Shown here piece by piece: positions 48,129-56,839 of a stretch of 64,000 nucleotides of DNA; within the stretch, counting starts at the first letter, position 1, and every line of letters starts with the position of its first letter. The stretch spans positions 2,790,001 to 2,854,000 of the forward strand of contig NZ_CP019044.1 of NCBI RefSeq assembly GCF_001953055.1, written 5' to 3'. The position numbers and the translations under genes are program-made. The DNA comes from Salaquimonas pukyongi. GTDB lineage: Bacteria; Pseudomonadota; Alphaproteobacteria; Rhizobiales; Rhizobiaceae. Below the pieces are notes generated by a model. The model saw only the letters and a program-made list of their open reading frames with translations, did not search any database and had not been told where the DNA came from.

Positions 48129-49328
48129 ATGGCCAAACGAACGGGAAATCGCGGCGCGCCAGCCGGCCAGGAAGTAAAATCCCGGCTGGTGCTGAACTTC
48201 CCCGGTTTTGAACAGACCGATTCGGTAGCCCAGCTCGGGCGCCTGCGCTACGGCGCCGAACAGACCGGTAAAATTTGGGGATTTGAAATCACCCAGGACG
48301 ATCTGCTTCACGAGGAAGGCACCCACCATACCATCGCCGGGTTTCACGCCAGGGGCGGCAATTGGGAAACCGATGTGCGCCTGGTGCAGTTTCGCTGGAA
48401 CGACATCGTTCACGCCTATGAGCAAGATGGCTTTCCCGGCGGCTTTCTCAAAAACCTGAAGAAGTATTTTGCTTTCTTTGCCGATGGCACGGTTCGCCGG
48501 TACCGGAAGGCAAGCTGGCGTTATTGGGCGTTCACAATCTATCCGCTCCTGCTGGCCGCACTTTCCTTCCTGATAATTTTCGGCCTGATCTGGTGGCTGA
48601 CCGGCAGCCTGATCCTCAATGCTGCCATATCGCTGGCCGCAACCCTGTTTTTGTGCAAATGGCCCGGCGACAAGCTCTACGTACCGCTGACCATTGCCGA
48701 TTGGGGCTTTGCCCGCGACATGGTCAATCGCGAGAATCCGGAGATTGAAGAACGCTTCAGGGAATTTGGCAGAACCGTTGCTGCGGAGATCACTGCTTCA
48801 AAACATGATGAGATCGTCATTGTCGGCCATTCCTTCGGCAGCCTGTGGGCGGTCGCCGCCCTTTCTCTTGCCCTTGAAAAGGACCCGGCACTCCTTGAGG
48901 GCAAATCCATCCGTTTTCTGGCCCTCGGCTCCAGCATGCTGAAAATCGCCCTGGCGCCTGCTGCAAGCCATATCCGGGTTCACTGGCAGCGCCTGATGGC
49001 GCAGCCTGAACTGTTCTGGCATGAAATCCAGACCAAGGATGATCTTATCGCCTTTTACAAGAGCGACCCGTTCGAGCAGGCGGGGATCACCCACCCGGAA
49101 GCTGACTACAAGATCACCCGCATCCGCTTTTCCAAGGGCGTTGCCAAACAGCGGTATCGTGCGGTTCGCAAATCCCCTTACCGCACACACCGCCAGTACA
49201 TTCTCTATTACGACAAACGGGTATCCTTCGATTACATGCTGCGCCTGTTTGGCCCGTTCTCGGTAAAAACCCTTGCTTTGGACGACGATGCCACCGGCCG
49301 CATTGATAAGGATGGCAGACTGGCCTAG
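48129..49328 (+). CDS. Membrane protein with alpha/beta hydrolase-like domain
   Basis: A 399-residue protein I cannot assign to a named family. The N-terminal part (about 20-115) is soluble: VLNFPGFEQTD, then RLRYGAEQTGKIWGFEI. Two hydrophobic segments lie at about residues 138-180 (IYPLLLAALSFLIIFGLIWW). A hydrolase-like nucleophile elbow GHSFGS follows with Ser235, in EIVIVGHSFGSLWAVAALSL. The C-terminal region has many Arg and Lys. The GHSFG motif suggests an esterase or lipase on the cytoplasmic side. I see no clear second catalytic acid. It follows soxG by 94 bases and may be independent. Confidence 0.65.
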   Translation: MAKRTGNRGAPAGQEVKSRLVLNFPGFEQTDSVAQLGRLRYGAEQTGKIWGFEITQDDLLHEEGTHHTIAGFHARGGNWETDVRLVQFRWNDIVHAYEQDGFPGGFLKNLKKYFAFFADGTVRRYRKASWRYWAFTIYPLLLAALSFLIIFGLIWWLTGSLILNAAISLAATLFLCKWPGDKLYVPLTIADWGFARDMVNRENPEIEERFREFGRTVAAEITASKHDEIVIVGHSFGSLWAVAALSLALEKDPALLEGKSIRFLALGSSMLKIALAPAASHIRVHWQRLMAQPELFWHEIQTKDDLIAFYKSDPFEQAGITHPEADYKITRIRFSKGVAKQRYRAVRKSPYRTHRQYILYYDKRVSFDYMLRLFGPFSVKTLALDDDATGRIDKDGRLA

Positions 49329-49499
49329 GCTGTATCGACATTCAGGATTTGGAGCGCGGTACGGGGGAAAATCGTTCAATTCCAGGAGCGGGACCGATGA
49401 CAGGTCGCTATCCTTTCGAGGTTCCGCGACGCTGAAGTGGGCGACTTTCACCCTGTTCTTGCAGAACGCGGCGGATTTTGGTCTTCGGCAAGGAGGAAA

Positions 49500-49667
49500 A
49501 TGCGGCGCAGTGCAGGCACTGTTAGTATTTTCCGACGCTGTGCGAAGGCCCAAGAACCAGGTTCAAACGATTGCAGGAACGACAGGTGTTTCAACAGGTC
49601 AAACTTTCGGCTATGGGAGTTTTTCCTGCCGTTCAAACAGCTTCCATATGAGCGTGAAAGGCTCTAG
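49500..49667 (+). CDS. Doubtful small ORF before the ICMT gene
   Basis: A 55-residue ORF preceded by AGGAGG only three bases before the ATG (49491-49496). It ends exactly before the GTG start of the next gene. The product is basic and cysteine-containing (MRRSAGTVSIFRRCAKAQE) and resembles nothing I know. The composition is not convincing, so I keep it only as a candidate. The wider gap (49329-49667) shows nothing else clear. Confidence 0.22.
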   Translation: MRRSAGTVSIFRRCAKAQEPGSNDCRNDRCFNRSNFRLWEFFLPFKQLPYERERL

Positions 49668-50288
49668 GTGCTGGCTTCAATCATCAACCGGATCGCAACC
49701 ATGGACTGGGAACTTGCCGGCAAAATCATCTGGGGCTTGTGCGTCGTCGCATGGGGCATCATCCGCTTCCGCCCGAACATCAAGGCGCGCAAGACCCGCG
49801 TCTCGGTAACCAAAAGACCGCCCATTGAGCGCTTTTCGATGTTCGCCTCCCAGCTCGGCCTCGGCATTGTGCCTGCCATCTGGGTGTTCACGGGGTTTCC
49901 TGAGCAGTTCGACCACGCCATCGGCCCGTTGAGCATCGCCATCGGGACCGGCCTGTTCCTTTTTTCCCTCTATCTTTTCCGCAGAACCCACAAGGCGCTG
50001 GGAAAAATGTGGTCTCATTCACTCGATCTGCGCGAAAATCACAAGCTGGTCACCAGGGGAATCTACGAGAAAGTACGCCATCCCATGTATTCGGCTTTCT
50101 GGCTCTGGGCAGTCTCGCCACCCTTCCTGCTTGCCAATTGGGTTGCAGGATTTGCCGGCATTGTCGGCTTTGGAACGCTGTATTTTCTGCGGGTTGGCCA
50201 GGAAGAAGCAATGATGGAGGCCGAGTTCGGCGAAGAGTACCGCCGCTACAAGGCCCGCACCAAGCGAATCATCCCCAAAATCTATTGA
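49668..50288 (+). CDS. Isoprenylcysteine carboxylmethyltransferase-family membrane protein
   Basis: A 206-residue membrane methyltransferase of the ICMT/phospholipid methyltransferase type. It has five or so helices. The signature SAM-binding C-terminal block includes LVTRGIYEKVRHPMYSAFW near residue 125 and EEAMMEAEFGEEYRRYKART at the end. Substrates vary (phospholipids or small molecules). The start is GTG at 49668, with GAAAGG six bases upstream; an ATG at 49701 (MDWELAGK) is also possible. Confidence 0.83.
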   Translation: MLASIINRIATMDWELAGKIIWGLCVVAWGIIRFRPNIKARKTRVSVTKRPPIERFSMFASQLGLGIVPAIWVFTGFPEQFDHAIGPLSIAIGTGLFLFSLYLFRRTHKALGKMWSHSLDLRENHKLVTRGIYEKVRHPMYSAFWLWAVSPPFLLANWVAGFAGIVGFGTLYFLRVGQEEAMMEAEFGEEYRRYKARTKRIIPKIY

Positions 50289-50347
50289 CGCCGCACCCCC
50301 AATCGCCAATTTCTCTGGCGAAGAAATGGTCCTTACGTGGCGGAAGA

Positions 50348-50375
50348 TTGCAAATTTGCAACACTTGAGTTGCAA
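50348..50375. promoter_or_regulatory. TTGCAA repeat cluster, possible operator
   Basis: A perfect 14-base palindrome TTGCAAATTTGCAA (50348-50361) is followed by a third TTGCAA at 50370-50375. It lies about 120 bases before the lipoprotein gene, in a 204-base non-coding stretch. I cannot name a regulator with this site. Confidence 0.4.
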
Positions 50376-50492
50376 AAGGTAACTGGCAGCGGGATTTTTG
50401 CTGGGCGAAGTCCTTGTTCCAATTGCATGTTTACCTTTCCTTCACCATAAGTGAAGTTTATGAAGCCTGTGTGTGTTTTTCGTCCTGAGGCC

Positions 50493-51233
50493 ATGATGAT
50501 TTTCAAATCTGCGATCAAAACCACTGGCATCCTTGCCGTAGCTGCAACCTTGGCGCTCACCGGCTGTTCTTCGACCGGAACGTCGTCCTCCAATCCGCCG
50601 TCAGCGGAAACGGCAGCCAAGCCGGAGGCCAAGAAGAAGCAGGTTCCCGCCCGCGCTTATCGCAACCTTTCCCATGTCAAGCGGACCGGGGAAGTCTATC
50701 TCATGCGTGGCCTGCTCAACGTATTTTCGCGGGGCATGGATACGCTCGCCGGGCGGATGCGGGCACGCGGTTTCGACGCCATTTCCTTCAACCATGCGGA
50801 CTGGCGCCCCTTTGCCGATGACATCATTGCCCGCTCCAAGAAGAAACAGGTTTCTTATCCCATCATCATCATGGGCCACTCACTGGGCGGTAATGAAGCA
50901 CCGAAAATGGCCAACTATCTTGCTGCCCATGGGGTGAAAACCTCTCTCGTGGTTGCCTTCGACCCGACCGAGCCCCAGGTAGTGGGCAAGAACATCGGCT
51001 CGGTCGTCAACTACTACCTGCCCAACGGCCGCAACACCTTTGCCAGGACCTCCGGTTTCAAGGGCAAGCTGCAGAACATCACCGTGGATCACATCCCGGA
51101 CATCAAGCATGTCAATGTGGAGAAGAACACGCGCTTGCAGAACCAGTCGATTGCCCATGCCATGCGGATTACCCGCAAGGTTTCCAACAAGAAGATTGCC
51201 AAGAACCGCCGCGCGCTGCACGTCTCAGGCTGA
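50493..51233 (+). CDS. Lipoprotein with alpha/beta hydrolase-like fold
   Basis: A 246-residue lipoprotein. The lipobox is ALTGC near residue 24, followed by a Ser/Lys-rich linker (about 26-55). The hydrolase-like part has YLMRGLLNVFSRGMDTLAGR, NHADWRPFADDII and the elbow IIMGHSLGGNEAPKMANYLA with the nucleophile Ser. A His in VDHIPDIKHVN may complete the triad. It is probably a periplasmic or outer-membrane esterase of unknown substrate. The start at 50493 or 50496 gives the best signal peptide. Confidence 0.78.
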   Translation: MMIFKSAIKTTGILAVAATLALTGCSSTGTSSSNPPSAETAAKPEAKKKQVPARAYRNLSHVKRTGEVYLMRGLLNVFSRGMDTLAGRMRARGFDAISFNHADWRPFADDIIARSKKKQVSYPIIIMGHSLGGNEAPKMANYLAAHGVKTSLVVAFDPTEPQVVGKNIGSVVNYYLPNGRNTFARTSGFKGKLQNITVDHIPDIKHVNVEKNTRLQNQSIAHAMRITRKVSNKKIAKNRRALHVSG

Positions 51234-51284
51234 CGGGCCGGAAGCCCGGCAGGTTTGTCCAGGGCAAATATCAATTAGGCAGGT

Positions 51285-51307
51285 CCGGGCATTGCCCGGG
51301 CTTTTTT
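51285..51307 (+). terminator. Intrinsic terminator after the lipoprotein gene
   Basis: Stem CCGGGC / GCCCGG with an ATT loop, then CTTTTTTC, 51 bases after the stop. Orientation and T run fit the plus-strand lipoprotein gene. Confidence 0.8.
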
Positions 51308-51366
51308 CTGCCGTACAGACCATGCTGGGAAGTTTTGGCAAGTTATTGATTTTAAACCGGAAATGA

Positions 51367-51441
51367 TGGTGGGCGATACTGGGATTGAACCAGTGACCCC
51401 TACAATGTCAATGTAGTGCTCTCCCGCTGAGCTAATCGCCC
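51367..51441 (-). tRNA. tRNA-Val (anticodon GAC)
   Basis: On the minus strand the sequence folds as a full tRNA: acceptor GGGCGAT pairing with ATCGCCC, D arm AGCTCAGCGGGAGAGC, anticodon stem CTACA / TGTAG enclosing loop TTGACAT (anticodon GAC), and T arm with GGTTCAATCC. It ends in encoded CCA. 75 bases with CCA. Confidence 0.97.
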
Positions 51442-51501
51442 ATCCTGGCCTGCTGATCGTGTCAGGGCCGCGCCGCAGCACGGGTGTCATGCGGACAGCC
51501 G

Positions 51502-51530
51502 CATACACCATGAAAGCACTTTTGCGTCAA
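51502..51530 (-). promoter_or_regulatory. Putative sigma-70 promoter of tRNA-Val
   Basis: On the minus strand TTGACG (51525-51530) and TGTATG (51502-51507) are 17 bases apart. The predicted start near 51495 would leave a leader of about 50 bases before the tRNA. The -35 box is near consensus; the -10 box is weak. Confidence 0.5.
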
Positions 51531-51595
51531 GGCTCAAACATGCTGGGAAAGGTGAAATCGGGCTATCCATGCAACGCCCGCATATCTTGAATCAC

Positions 51596-51955
51596 TCAGG
51601 CAGCCAGCATCTTTTCGACCTCGTCAACGAGATCGCGCAGATGGAAGGGCTTTGAAAGCACCTTGGCATCCTTTGGAGCATCCGAATCTGGATGCAGCGC
51701 CACGGCGGCAAAGCCGGTGATGAACATGACCTTCAGATCGGGATCGATTTCGGTTGCCCGGCGGGCCAGTTCTATGCCGTCCATTTCCGGCATGACGATA
51801 TCCGTCAGCAGCAGGTTGAACGGCTCTTCGCGCAGCCGGTCATAGGCGCTGGCGCCATTGTCATAGGCGATGACCTGATATCCTGCATTGTCCAGCGCCT
51901 TTTCCAGGAACCGGCGCATGTCGTTGTCGTCTTCAGCAAGCAAGATCTTGTTCAT
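51596..51955 (-). CDS. cpdR: Response regulator CpdR
   Basis: A 119-residue single-domain receiver protein. The acidic pocket LAEDDND, phosphoacceptor Asp52 in LLTDIVMPEMDG and the Lys in VLSKPF are present; there is no output domain. CpdR delivers the ClpXP protease to cell-cycle substrates and is switched by CckA/ChpT phosphorylation (established in Caulobacter and Sinorhizobium). The adjacent tRNA, amidohydrolase and hisN genes match the Rhizobiales context. Confidence 0.92.
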   Translation of the reverse strand: MNKILLAEDDNDMRRFLEKALDNAGYQVIAYDNGASAYDRLREEPFNLLLTDIVMPEMDGIELARRATEIDPDLKVMFITGFAAVALHPDSDAPKDAKVLSKPFHLRDLVDEVEKMLAA

Positions 51956-52083
51956 CGGGTCTTTTTCCTGTCTGTCCAGGCCACGTTCTCACCAGCAGCA
52001 TCGCAAGAAAAATGCTTCGGTTTGCAGCACCGAGACCTGACATCCGGCATGGAGCCATGCTGTCGTCTGCGGTTCCGTTCATA

Positions 52084-52115
52084 GTTTACCGTAAACTGAC
52101 ACCATTATGGTAAAC
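52084..52115. promoter_or_regulatory. GTTTAC/GTAAAC repeat upstream of cpdR and amidohydrolase
   Basis: A perfect inverted repeat GTTTAC-C-GTAAAC (52084-52096) is followed by another GTAAAC at 52110-52115, 19 bases from the previous copy. It lies between divergent cpdR and the amidohydrolase gene. It looks like a dimer site plus a half-site; the regulator is unknown. Confidence 0.45.
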
Positions 52116-52181
52116 AAGCGGTGAAAATCACCGCACAGGCGGCAATTGATACCGCAAGAGTTCCCGGTTAACGTGGCTTTC

Positions 52182-53102
52182 ATGCAGGACAGCAGGTTCT
52201 TTACGATCGACCATCCCGAAACCCGCCACGGGCCTTTCGTATTCAACTCGCCCCACTCCGGGCGCGATTACCCTTTGCAGTTTGTCCGCTCCTCAAGGCT
52301 CGACAGCCTGACCCTGCGGCGCTCTGAAGACTTTCTGGTCGACGAATTGTTTTCTACAGCCGCAAGCCATGGCGCACCAATGCTGAAAGCACGCTTTCCA
52401 AGGGCCTGGCTCGACGTCAACCGCGAACCCTACGAACTCGATCCGGCCATGTTCGCAACACCCCTTCCTGCCTTTGCCAATACCCGGTCTGCCCGGGTAG
52501 CCAACGGGCTGGGTACCATTGCAAGGATCGTTGCGGAAAATGCAGAAATCTATTCGCGGCCACTGGACACTGATGAGGTGCTGGCACGCATCGATCATGT
52601 CTACAAGCCCTATCACGCCGCCCTGCGCGGCCTGCTGGCGCAAACCATCGTCGAGCAGGGATACGGCATTCTGATCGACTGCCATTCCATGCCATCGGCC
52701 CAGGCAGTATCGCGCATTGGCGCCATTGCCTTCTCCGGCCGCAAACTTGAGCCGCTGCGCGCAGATTTCGTCCTTGGCGATCGCTACGGCAGCGCCTGCT
52801 CGCCGGTTCTGACCCATCACGCCGCCCAAATTCTGCAAGAGCTCGGATACCGGGTTTCCGTGAACAAACCCTATGCCGGCGGGTTCATCACGGAGCATTA
52901 TGGCCGCCCGGTCAACGGGCTTCATGCACTGCAAATCGAGATCAACCGGGCGCTCTATATGGACGAGACACGGCTTGTAAAAAGCGCCAACTTTGCCGCC
53001 GTGTCCGGGGACATTGAAACCTTCATCAGCCGGTTGTCTGCTGAAATCGAAAATGAGCACGCCCACGCATTTGCCGCCTCTTCTCCGCTGGCAGCCGAAT
53101 AA
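52182..53102 (+). CDS. N-formylglutamate amidohydrolase family protein
   Basis: A 306-residue zinc-hydrolase-family protein with FNSPHSGRDYPLQF, EDFLVDELFSTAASHGAPML, WLDVNREPYELD, YKPYHAALRGLLAQTIV, IDCHSMPS and GGFITEHYGRP, all family-typical. The ATG at 52182 is chosen over a TTG at 52146. In Rhizobiales this homologue commonly sits between cpdR and hisN. Its substrate is uncertain. Confidence 0.86.
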   Translation: MQDSRFFTIDHPETRHGPFVFNSPHSGRDYPLQFVRSSRLDSLTLRRSEDFLVDELFSTAASHGAPMLKARFPRAWLDVNREPYELDPAMFATPLPAFANTRSARVANGLGTIARIVAENAEIYSRPLDTDEVLARIDHVYKPYHAALRGLLAQTIVEQGYGILIDCHSMPSAQAVSRIGAIAFSGRKLEPLRADFVLGDRYGSACSPVLTHHAAQILQELGYRVSVNKPYAGGFITEHYGRPVNGLHALQIEINRALYMDETRLVKSANFAAVSGDIETFISRLSAEIENEHAHAFAASSPLAAE

Positions 53103-53114
53103 CGGAACATCACC

Positions 53115-53945
53115 ATGAACCACGAGACCCTGCCTGCCGGCAGCGCCGCCCGCACTGCCGATCTTCCGTCTGGCGAAAGCGACATGCAGGCATTTTTTCT
53201 TGAAATCGCAGATGCTTGCGGCCAGGAAACCCTGAGGTATTTCAGACAACGACCGGATGTCACCAACAAGGAAGATGCCGGTTTCGACCCGGTAACGGAA
53301 GCCGACAAGAACGCCGAGGCCATTATCCGGCAACTGATTACCGAGCGTTTTCCCGGCCATGGCATTATCGGCGAAGAACATGGCGATGAAAACACACAAG
53401 CCCATTACTGCTGGGTGATCGACCCCATTGATGGCACGCGCGCCTTCATCTCAGGCCTGCCGAGCTGGGGCTGTCTCATCGGCCTGAAAGCAGGCGGTCT
53501 CCCTGTAGCTGGCATGATGCACCAGCCATTTACCGGAGAAACCTATCTGGCGCTCGGCAATGGCAGCAGCCTGATTCACAAGGGAATAAACGGCAGAATT
53601 GCCACCAGCAGCACGCAGAAGCTCTCCGATTCTATTTTGATGGCAACCGCACCCGAACTCTTTGCCGGCGAACGCCATGCCAGGTTCTCAGCCGTCAGTA
53701 AAGCCGTTCGCCTGACCCGGTACGGTTTTGATTGTTACGGCTATGCCATGGTGGCGGCAGGCAATATCGACCTTGTTGTCGAATGCGGGTTGAAGCCGTT
53801 CGATATCGTCCCACTCATCCCCATCATTGAACAGGCAGGCGGCCTGGTGACCACCTGGGATGGAGGTCCTGCAGCCGATGGCGGCGATATCGTCGCTGCG
53901 GCCAATCCTGAGCTTCACAAACAGGCGCTGGCCTTGCTTGCCTGA
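53115..53945 (+). CDS. hisN: Histidinol-phosphatase, inositol monophosphatase family
   Basis: A 276-residue metal-dependent phosphatase of the IMPase fold that removes phosphate from histidinol phosphate in histidine biosynthesis. The metal sites are IGEEHG near residue 81 and WVIDPIDGTRAF near residue 100. A C-terminal GLKPFDIVPLIPIIEQAGG completes the family signature. It begins 12 bases after the amidohydrolase gene. Confidence 0.87.
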   Translation: MNHETLPAGSAARTADLPSGESDMQAFFLEIADACGQETLRYFRQRPDVTNKEDAGFDPVTEADKNAEAIIRQLITERFPGHGIIGEEHGDENTQAHYCWVIDPIDGTRAFISGLPSWGCLIGLKAGGLPVAGMMHQPFTGETYLALGNGSSLIHKGINGRIATSSTQKLSDSILMATAPELFAGERHARFSAVSKAVRLTRYGFDCYGYAMVAAGNIDLVVECGLKPFDIVPLIPIIEQAGGLVTTWDGGPAADGGDIVAAANPELHKQALALLA

Positions 53946-54127
53946 AGGCGCCGGCATCGCATTTGATGCGCCGATCACCTAACTTTGACATAATGTTGAT
54001 TTCCATTTGAAACCGGCAGGCGGGAAAACAACACAGCCCGACGGGGTGGTTTGCGTGCCAAACGATGTGAACCTGGTTATCTAGCCAAACCCCTCAGCCC
54101 GACCCGATCAACAAGAGGAGATCTGAA

Positions 54128-54433
54128 ATGTCCAAGAAAGCCACCACCGCCGCAATGATTGCCGGTGCCGTTTCTGCAGCGGTCGCCATGGGCGTTGCCG
54201 TCCAGCCGGCCCAGGCTGCCAAAATCAAATGCTATGGCGTGTCCGAAGCTGGTAAAAACGACTGTGCCGCAGGCCCTGGCACTACCTGTGCCGGCACGTC
54301 CAAGGTCGACTATCAGGGCAATGCCTGGGCTTACGTCGAGGCCGAGTCCTGCGATGACATCGTTATCAAGGTCGATGGCGAAGAGGACCGCATGGGTTCA
54401 TCCGATCCCCTTGAGCGCGATCTGCCGAGCTAA
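54128..54433 (+). CDS. bufA: Bufferin-type RiPP precursor (DUF2282)
   Basis: A 101-residue secreted peptide. A signal peptide of about 30 residues ([15 protein letters not shown], cleavage near AQA-AK) leads to a core with four cysteines at 35, 46, 54 and 75 in [24 protein letters not shown] and AESCDDI. This is the DUF2282 pattern of bufferins, precursors whose cysteines are turned into metal-binding heterocycles by a DUF692 enzyme. In Caulobacter such peptides protect against copper (established for that family). A GAGGAG site precedes the start. It is first of four genes on the same strand and is separated from hisN by 182 bases holding the promoter. Confidence 0.88.
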   Translation: MSKKATTAAMIAGAVSAAVAMGVAVQPAQAAKIKCYGVSEAGKNDCAAGPGTTCAGTSKVDYQGNAWAYVEAESCDDIVIKVDGEEDRMGSSDPLERDLPS

Positions 54434-54498
54434 GCGCCCACCATCCGGCATCTTGTCTGGGAAGGCCGGTAACTTGACCTGGAAGGAAGGAGGCAATC

Positions 54499-55410
54499 AT
54501 GAGCGCGACCATATTGTCGGCAAACCTGCCCCCTTCCTCGTTTGAACCCGCATCGCTGCCGCCGCGTTCCGGCGTCGGCCTGAAGACACAGCATGTCGAT
54601 GCCATTCTTGCCGCCAATGATGGCAAGGGGGCCGACGTTGGATTTTTCGAGGTCCATGCGGAAAACTACATGGGCGCGGGCGGCATGCCCCATGACCAAC
54701 TGCGCCGCATTCGCGAGCGCTATCCGGTAAGCATCCATGGTGTCGGCATGTCCATCGGCGGAGCCCAGCCGATCGACAAAGATCATCTCGCCCGCTTCAA
54801 AGCGGTAGTGGATCGCTATGAGCCCGGCATGGTGTCGGAGCATCTTGCCTGGTCGACCCATGATGATGTTTTTTACAACGACCTGCTTCCCTTGCCGTAC
54901 ACCGATGAAACCCTTCAAACGGTGGTGGAACATATCGACGAGGTGCAGAGCGCCCTTGGCCGCCGGATCCTGATCGAAAACCCTTCAACCTACGTCACCT
55001 TTGTTGAGTCGGACTGGAGCGAATTCGAGTTCATGAAGGAAATCGCCCGGCGCTCGGGCTGCGGCCTGCTGTTTGACGTCAACAACGTCTTTGTGTCCGC
55101 CACCAATCATGGCTTTTCCCCGCAAGCCTATATCGATGCCTACCCCACTGAACTGGTTCAGGAAATCCACCTTGCCGGTCATGCCAGCGACAGCGATGAC
55201 GACGGCAATCCGCTGCTGATCGACGCACATGACCGCCCGGTCTGCCGCGATGTGTGGGCGCTCTACCGGCAGACACTGTCACGCACAGGCCCGCTGCCAA
55301 GCCTTGTGGAATGGGACAACGAGGTGCCCGAATGGGAAGTGCTGGAAGCAGAAGCTGCTGCCACCGAGCAGATCCTGGGGAGCAACCGAATCCGGCCCCA
55401 GGTTGCCTGA
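54499..55410 (+). CDS. bufB: MNIO (DUF692) enzyme, BufB-type
   Basis: A 303-residue TIM-barrel multinuclear non-heme iron enzyme. Family landmarks are [81 protein letters not shown] and [12 protein letters not shown], supplying the His, Asp and Glu iron ligands. It probably modifies the BufA cysteines. GGAAGGAGG lies before the start, 65 bases after bufA. The DUF2063 partner starts five bases after its stop. Confidence 0.93.
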   Translation: MSATILSANLPPSSFEPASLPPRSGVGLKTQHVDAILAANDGKGADVGFFEVHAENYMGAGGMPHDQLRRIRERYPVSIHGVGMSIGGAQPIDKDHLARFKAVVDRYEPGMVSEHLAWSTHDDVFYNDLLPLPYTDETLQTVVEHIDEVQSALGRRILIENPSTYVTFVESDWSEFEFMKEIARRSGCGLLFDVNNVFVSATNHGFSPQAYIDAYPTELVQEIHLAGHASDSDDDGNPLLIDAHDRPVCRDVWALYRQTLSRTGPLPSLVEWDNEVPEWEVLEAEAAATEQILGSNRIRPQVA

Positions 55411-55414
55411 TCTG

Positions 55415-56256
55415 ATGGCTTCAGGCGAACCCGATAGCACGACCCGGCATTCTTACACCCGGCGCGTGGAAAATTTCGCCGATGCCCTGCTCAATCCGGA
55501 AACAGCCCCCCCGAAGGGGTCGGCAGGAAGGGTACGGCGGCACCCAAGCGGTTTGCTATTTACCGCAACAACGTGGTGGTCAGCCTGATCGAGGCAATGA
55601 AGCAGGCTTATCCCTCGCTTGCTGCCATCATGGGCGAAGACAACTTCTCCAGGGTGGCCCGCCATTTCATTTCCGCCCATCCGCCCCGCTCGGCAATGAT
55701 GCAGGCCTATGGCACAGAGTTCCCCGAATTTCTGGAAAGCTACAAACCACTGGCAAAGTCCCCCTTTGTTGCAGGCGTTGCCCGCGCAGAGCGCGCCTGG
55801 CTGGCCGCTTATCACGCCGTTGACTGGCCTGTGCTGGCGCCGCAGGAACTGGCCGCTGCAAGCGACCCTTCGGAGCTTGCCTTAAGCGTCCACCCGGCTG
55901 CATGCCTGTTGTACTCTGACTTCCCGCTGTTCGACCTTTTCAACGCCAGGGAAGTCTGGCCTTGCCCCGGTATCGATCTTGGCACAGCGCAAAGTGTCCT
56001 GATCACACGGCCCTTCCTGCATTGCATGATTACCCGCCTCGACAGCACGGACCTGGCATTTTTCGGGTCACTGTTCGACGGCACTACCCTTGAGGCCGCC
56101 ATCACTGCGGCAATGGAAGCCGATGAAACTTTTGCACCGGCACAAGCCATCAATCTGGCCATCAGCACTGGTGCCTTTTGTTCCGTTAAAGCTCCGTACC
56201 GCGACAGCCCCACTCCAAACCGCCAGCCTGAGGATGATGACAATGAAGCTGATTGA
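55415..56256 (+). pseudogene. bufC: DUF2063 partner protein, BufC-type, frameshifted
   Basis: DUF2063 proteins accompany DUF692 enzymes and are thought to recognise the precursor peptide. The first 33 residues (MASGEPDSTT to NPETAPP) are in one frame and the rest (RFAIYRNNVVVSLIEAMKQA to DNEAD) in another. Adding one C to the C7 run at 55506-55512 (expected C8) gives a continuous 280-residue protein, and the junction reads TAPPEGVGRKG. Conserved RNNVVVSLIEA, AHPPRSAMMQAYGTEFPEFL and YHAVDWP blocks follow. I expect it to be intact in the organism. The end overlaps the DoxX gene. Confidence 0.8.
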
Positions 56257-56818
56257 GACCTTAAAGCAACTTCACGATACCTTCTTCGCAACGCTTAACA
56301 GGCTGACATCCGGCTGGCTAACCGGCCTTCTTGCCCGGCTCACCTTTCTGGCCGTGCTGTTTTTCTACTATGTTAACTCGGTCACAACGAAGCTGGGTGC
56401 GGGCTTTGCCGGCATTTTCCAGATACAGGACAGCGCCTATTTCCAGATTCTCGGCGAGGAAGGCATGCTGGCGTACGAATTCGATACCGCAAACATTCCC
56501 TGGTATGTCGATCTGGTAGTCGCGCTCGGCACCTATATGGAATTTCTTCTGCCGGTGGCGATCGTACTCGGCCTGTTTACCCGTATTGCCGCCATCGGCA
56601 TGATCATCTTCATCTTCGTGCAAAGCTATGTGGACATCGCCGTGCACAAGGTCGATGCGGGAACCGTAGGCGCCTTGTTCGACCGTCATTCCGACTCGCT
56701 GATCATGGATCAGCGCGCGCTTTGGGTGTTTCTGCTGGCGGTGCTGGTTCTCAAAGGTGCCGGCAGTCTGTCTGTCGACCGGCTGCTTGGCAGATGGTGG
56801 GAAAACCGAACCAGCTGA
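56243..56818 (+). CDS. bufD: DoxX family membrane protein of bufferin operon
   Basis: A 191-residue membrane protein with four helices of the DoxX type. Helical segments are [55 protein letters not shown] and [17 protein letters not shown] start at 56243 ([10 protein letters not shown]) because GAGG lies nine bases upstream; two earlier ATGs are adjacent. It overlaps the DUF2063 end by 14 bases. DoxX genes close many bufferin operons. A role in export or redox coupling is inference. Confidence 0.85.
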   Translation: MKLIETLKQLHDTFFATLNRLTSGWLTGLLARLTFLAVLFFYYVNSVTTKLGAGFAGIFQIQDSAYFQILGEEGMLAYEFDTANIPWYVDLVVALGTYMEFLLPVAIVLGLFTRIAAIGMIIFIFVQSYVDIAVHKVDAGTVGALFDRHSDSLIMDQRALWVFLLAVLVLKGAGSLSVDRLLGRWWENRTS

Positions 56819-56839
56819 CCTCGTTATCCGGCGCCAGAT

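Noticed and set aside
49273-49809. 178-residue plus-strand frame between the hydrolase and the ICMT gene
   Set aside because: It overlaps both real genes in another frame, is rich in Ser and Arg and looks like a composition artefact.
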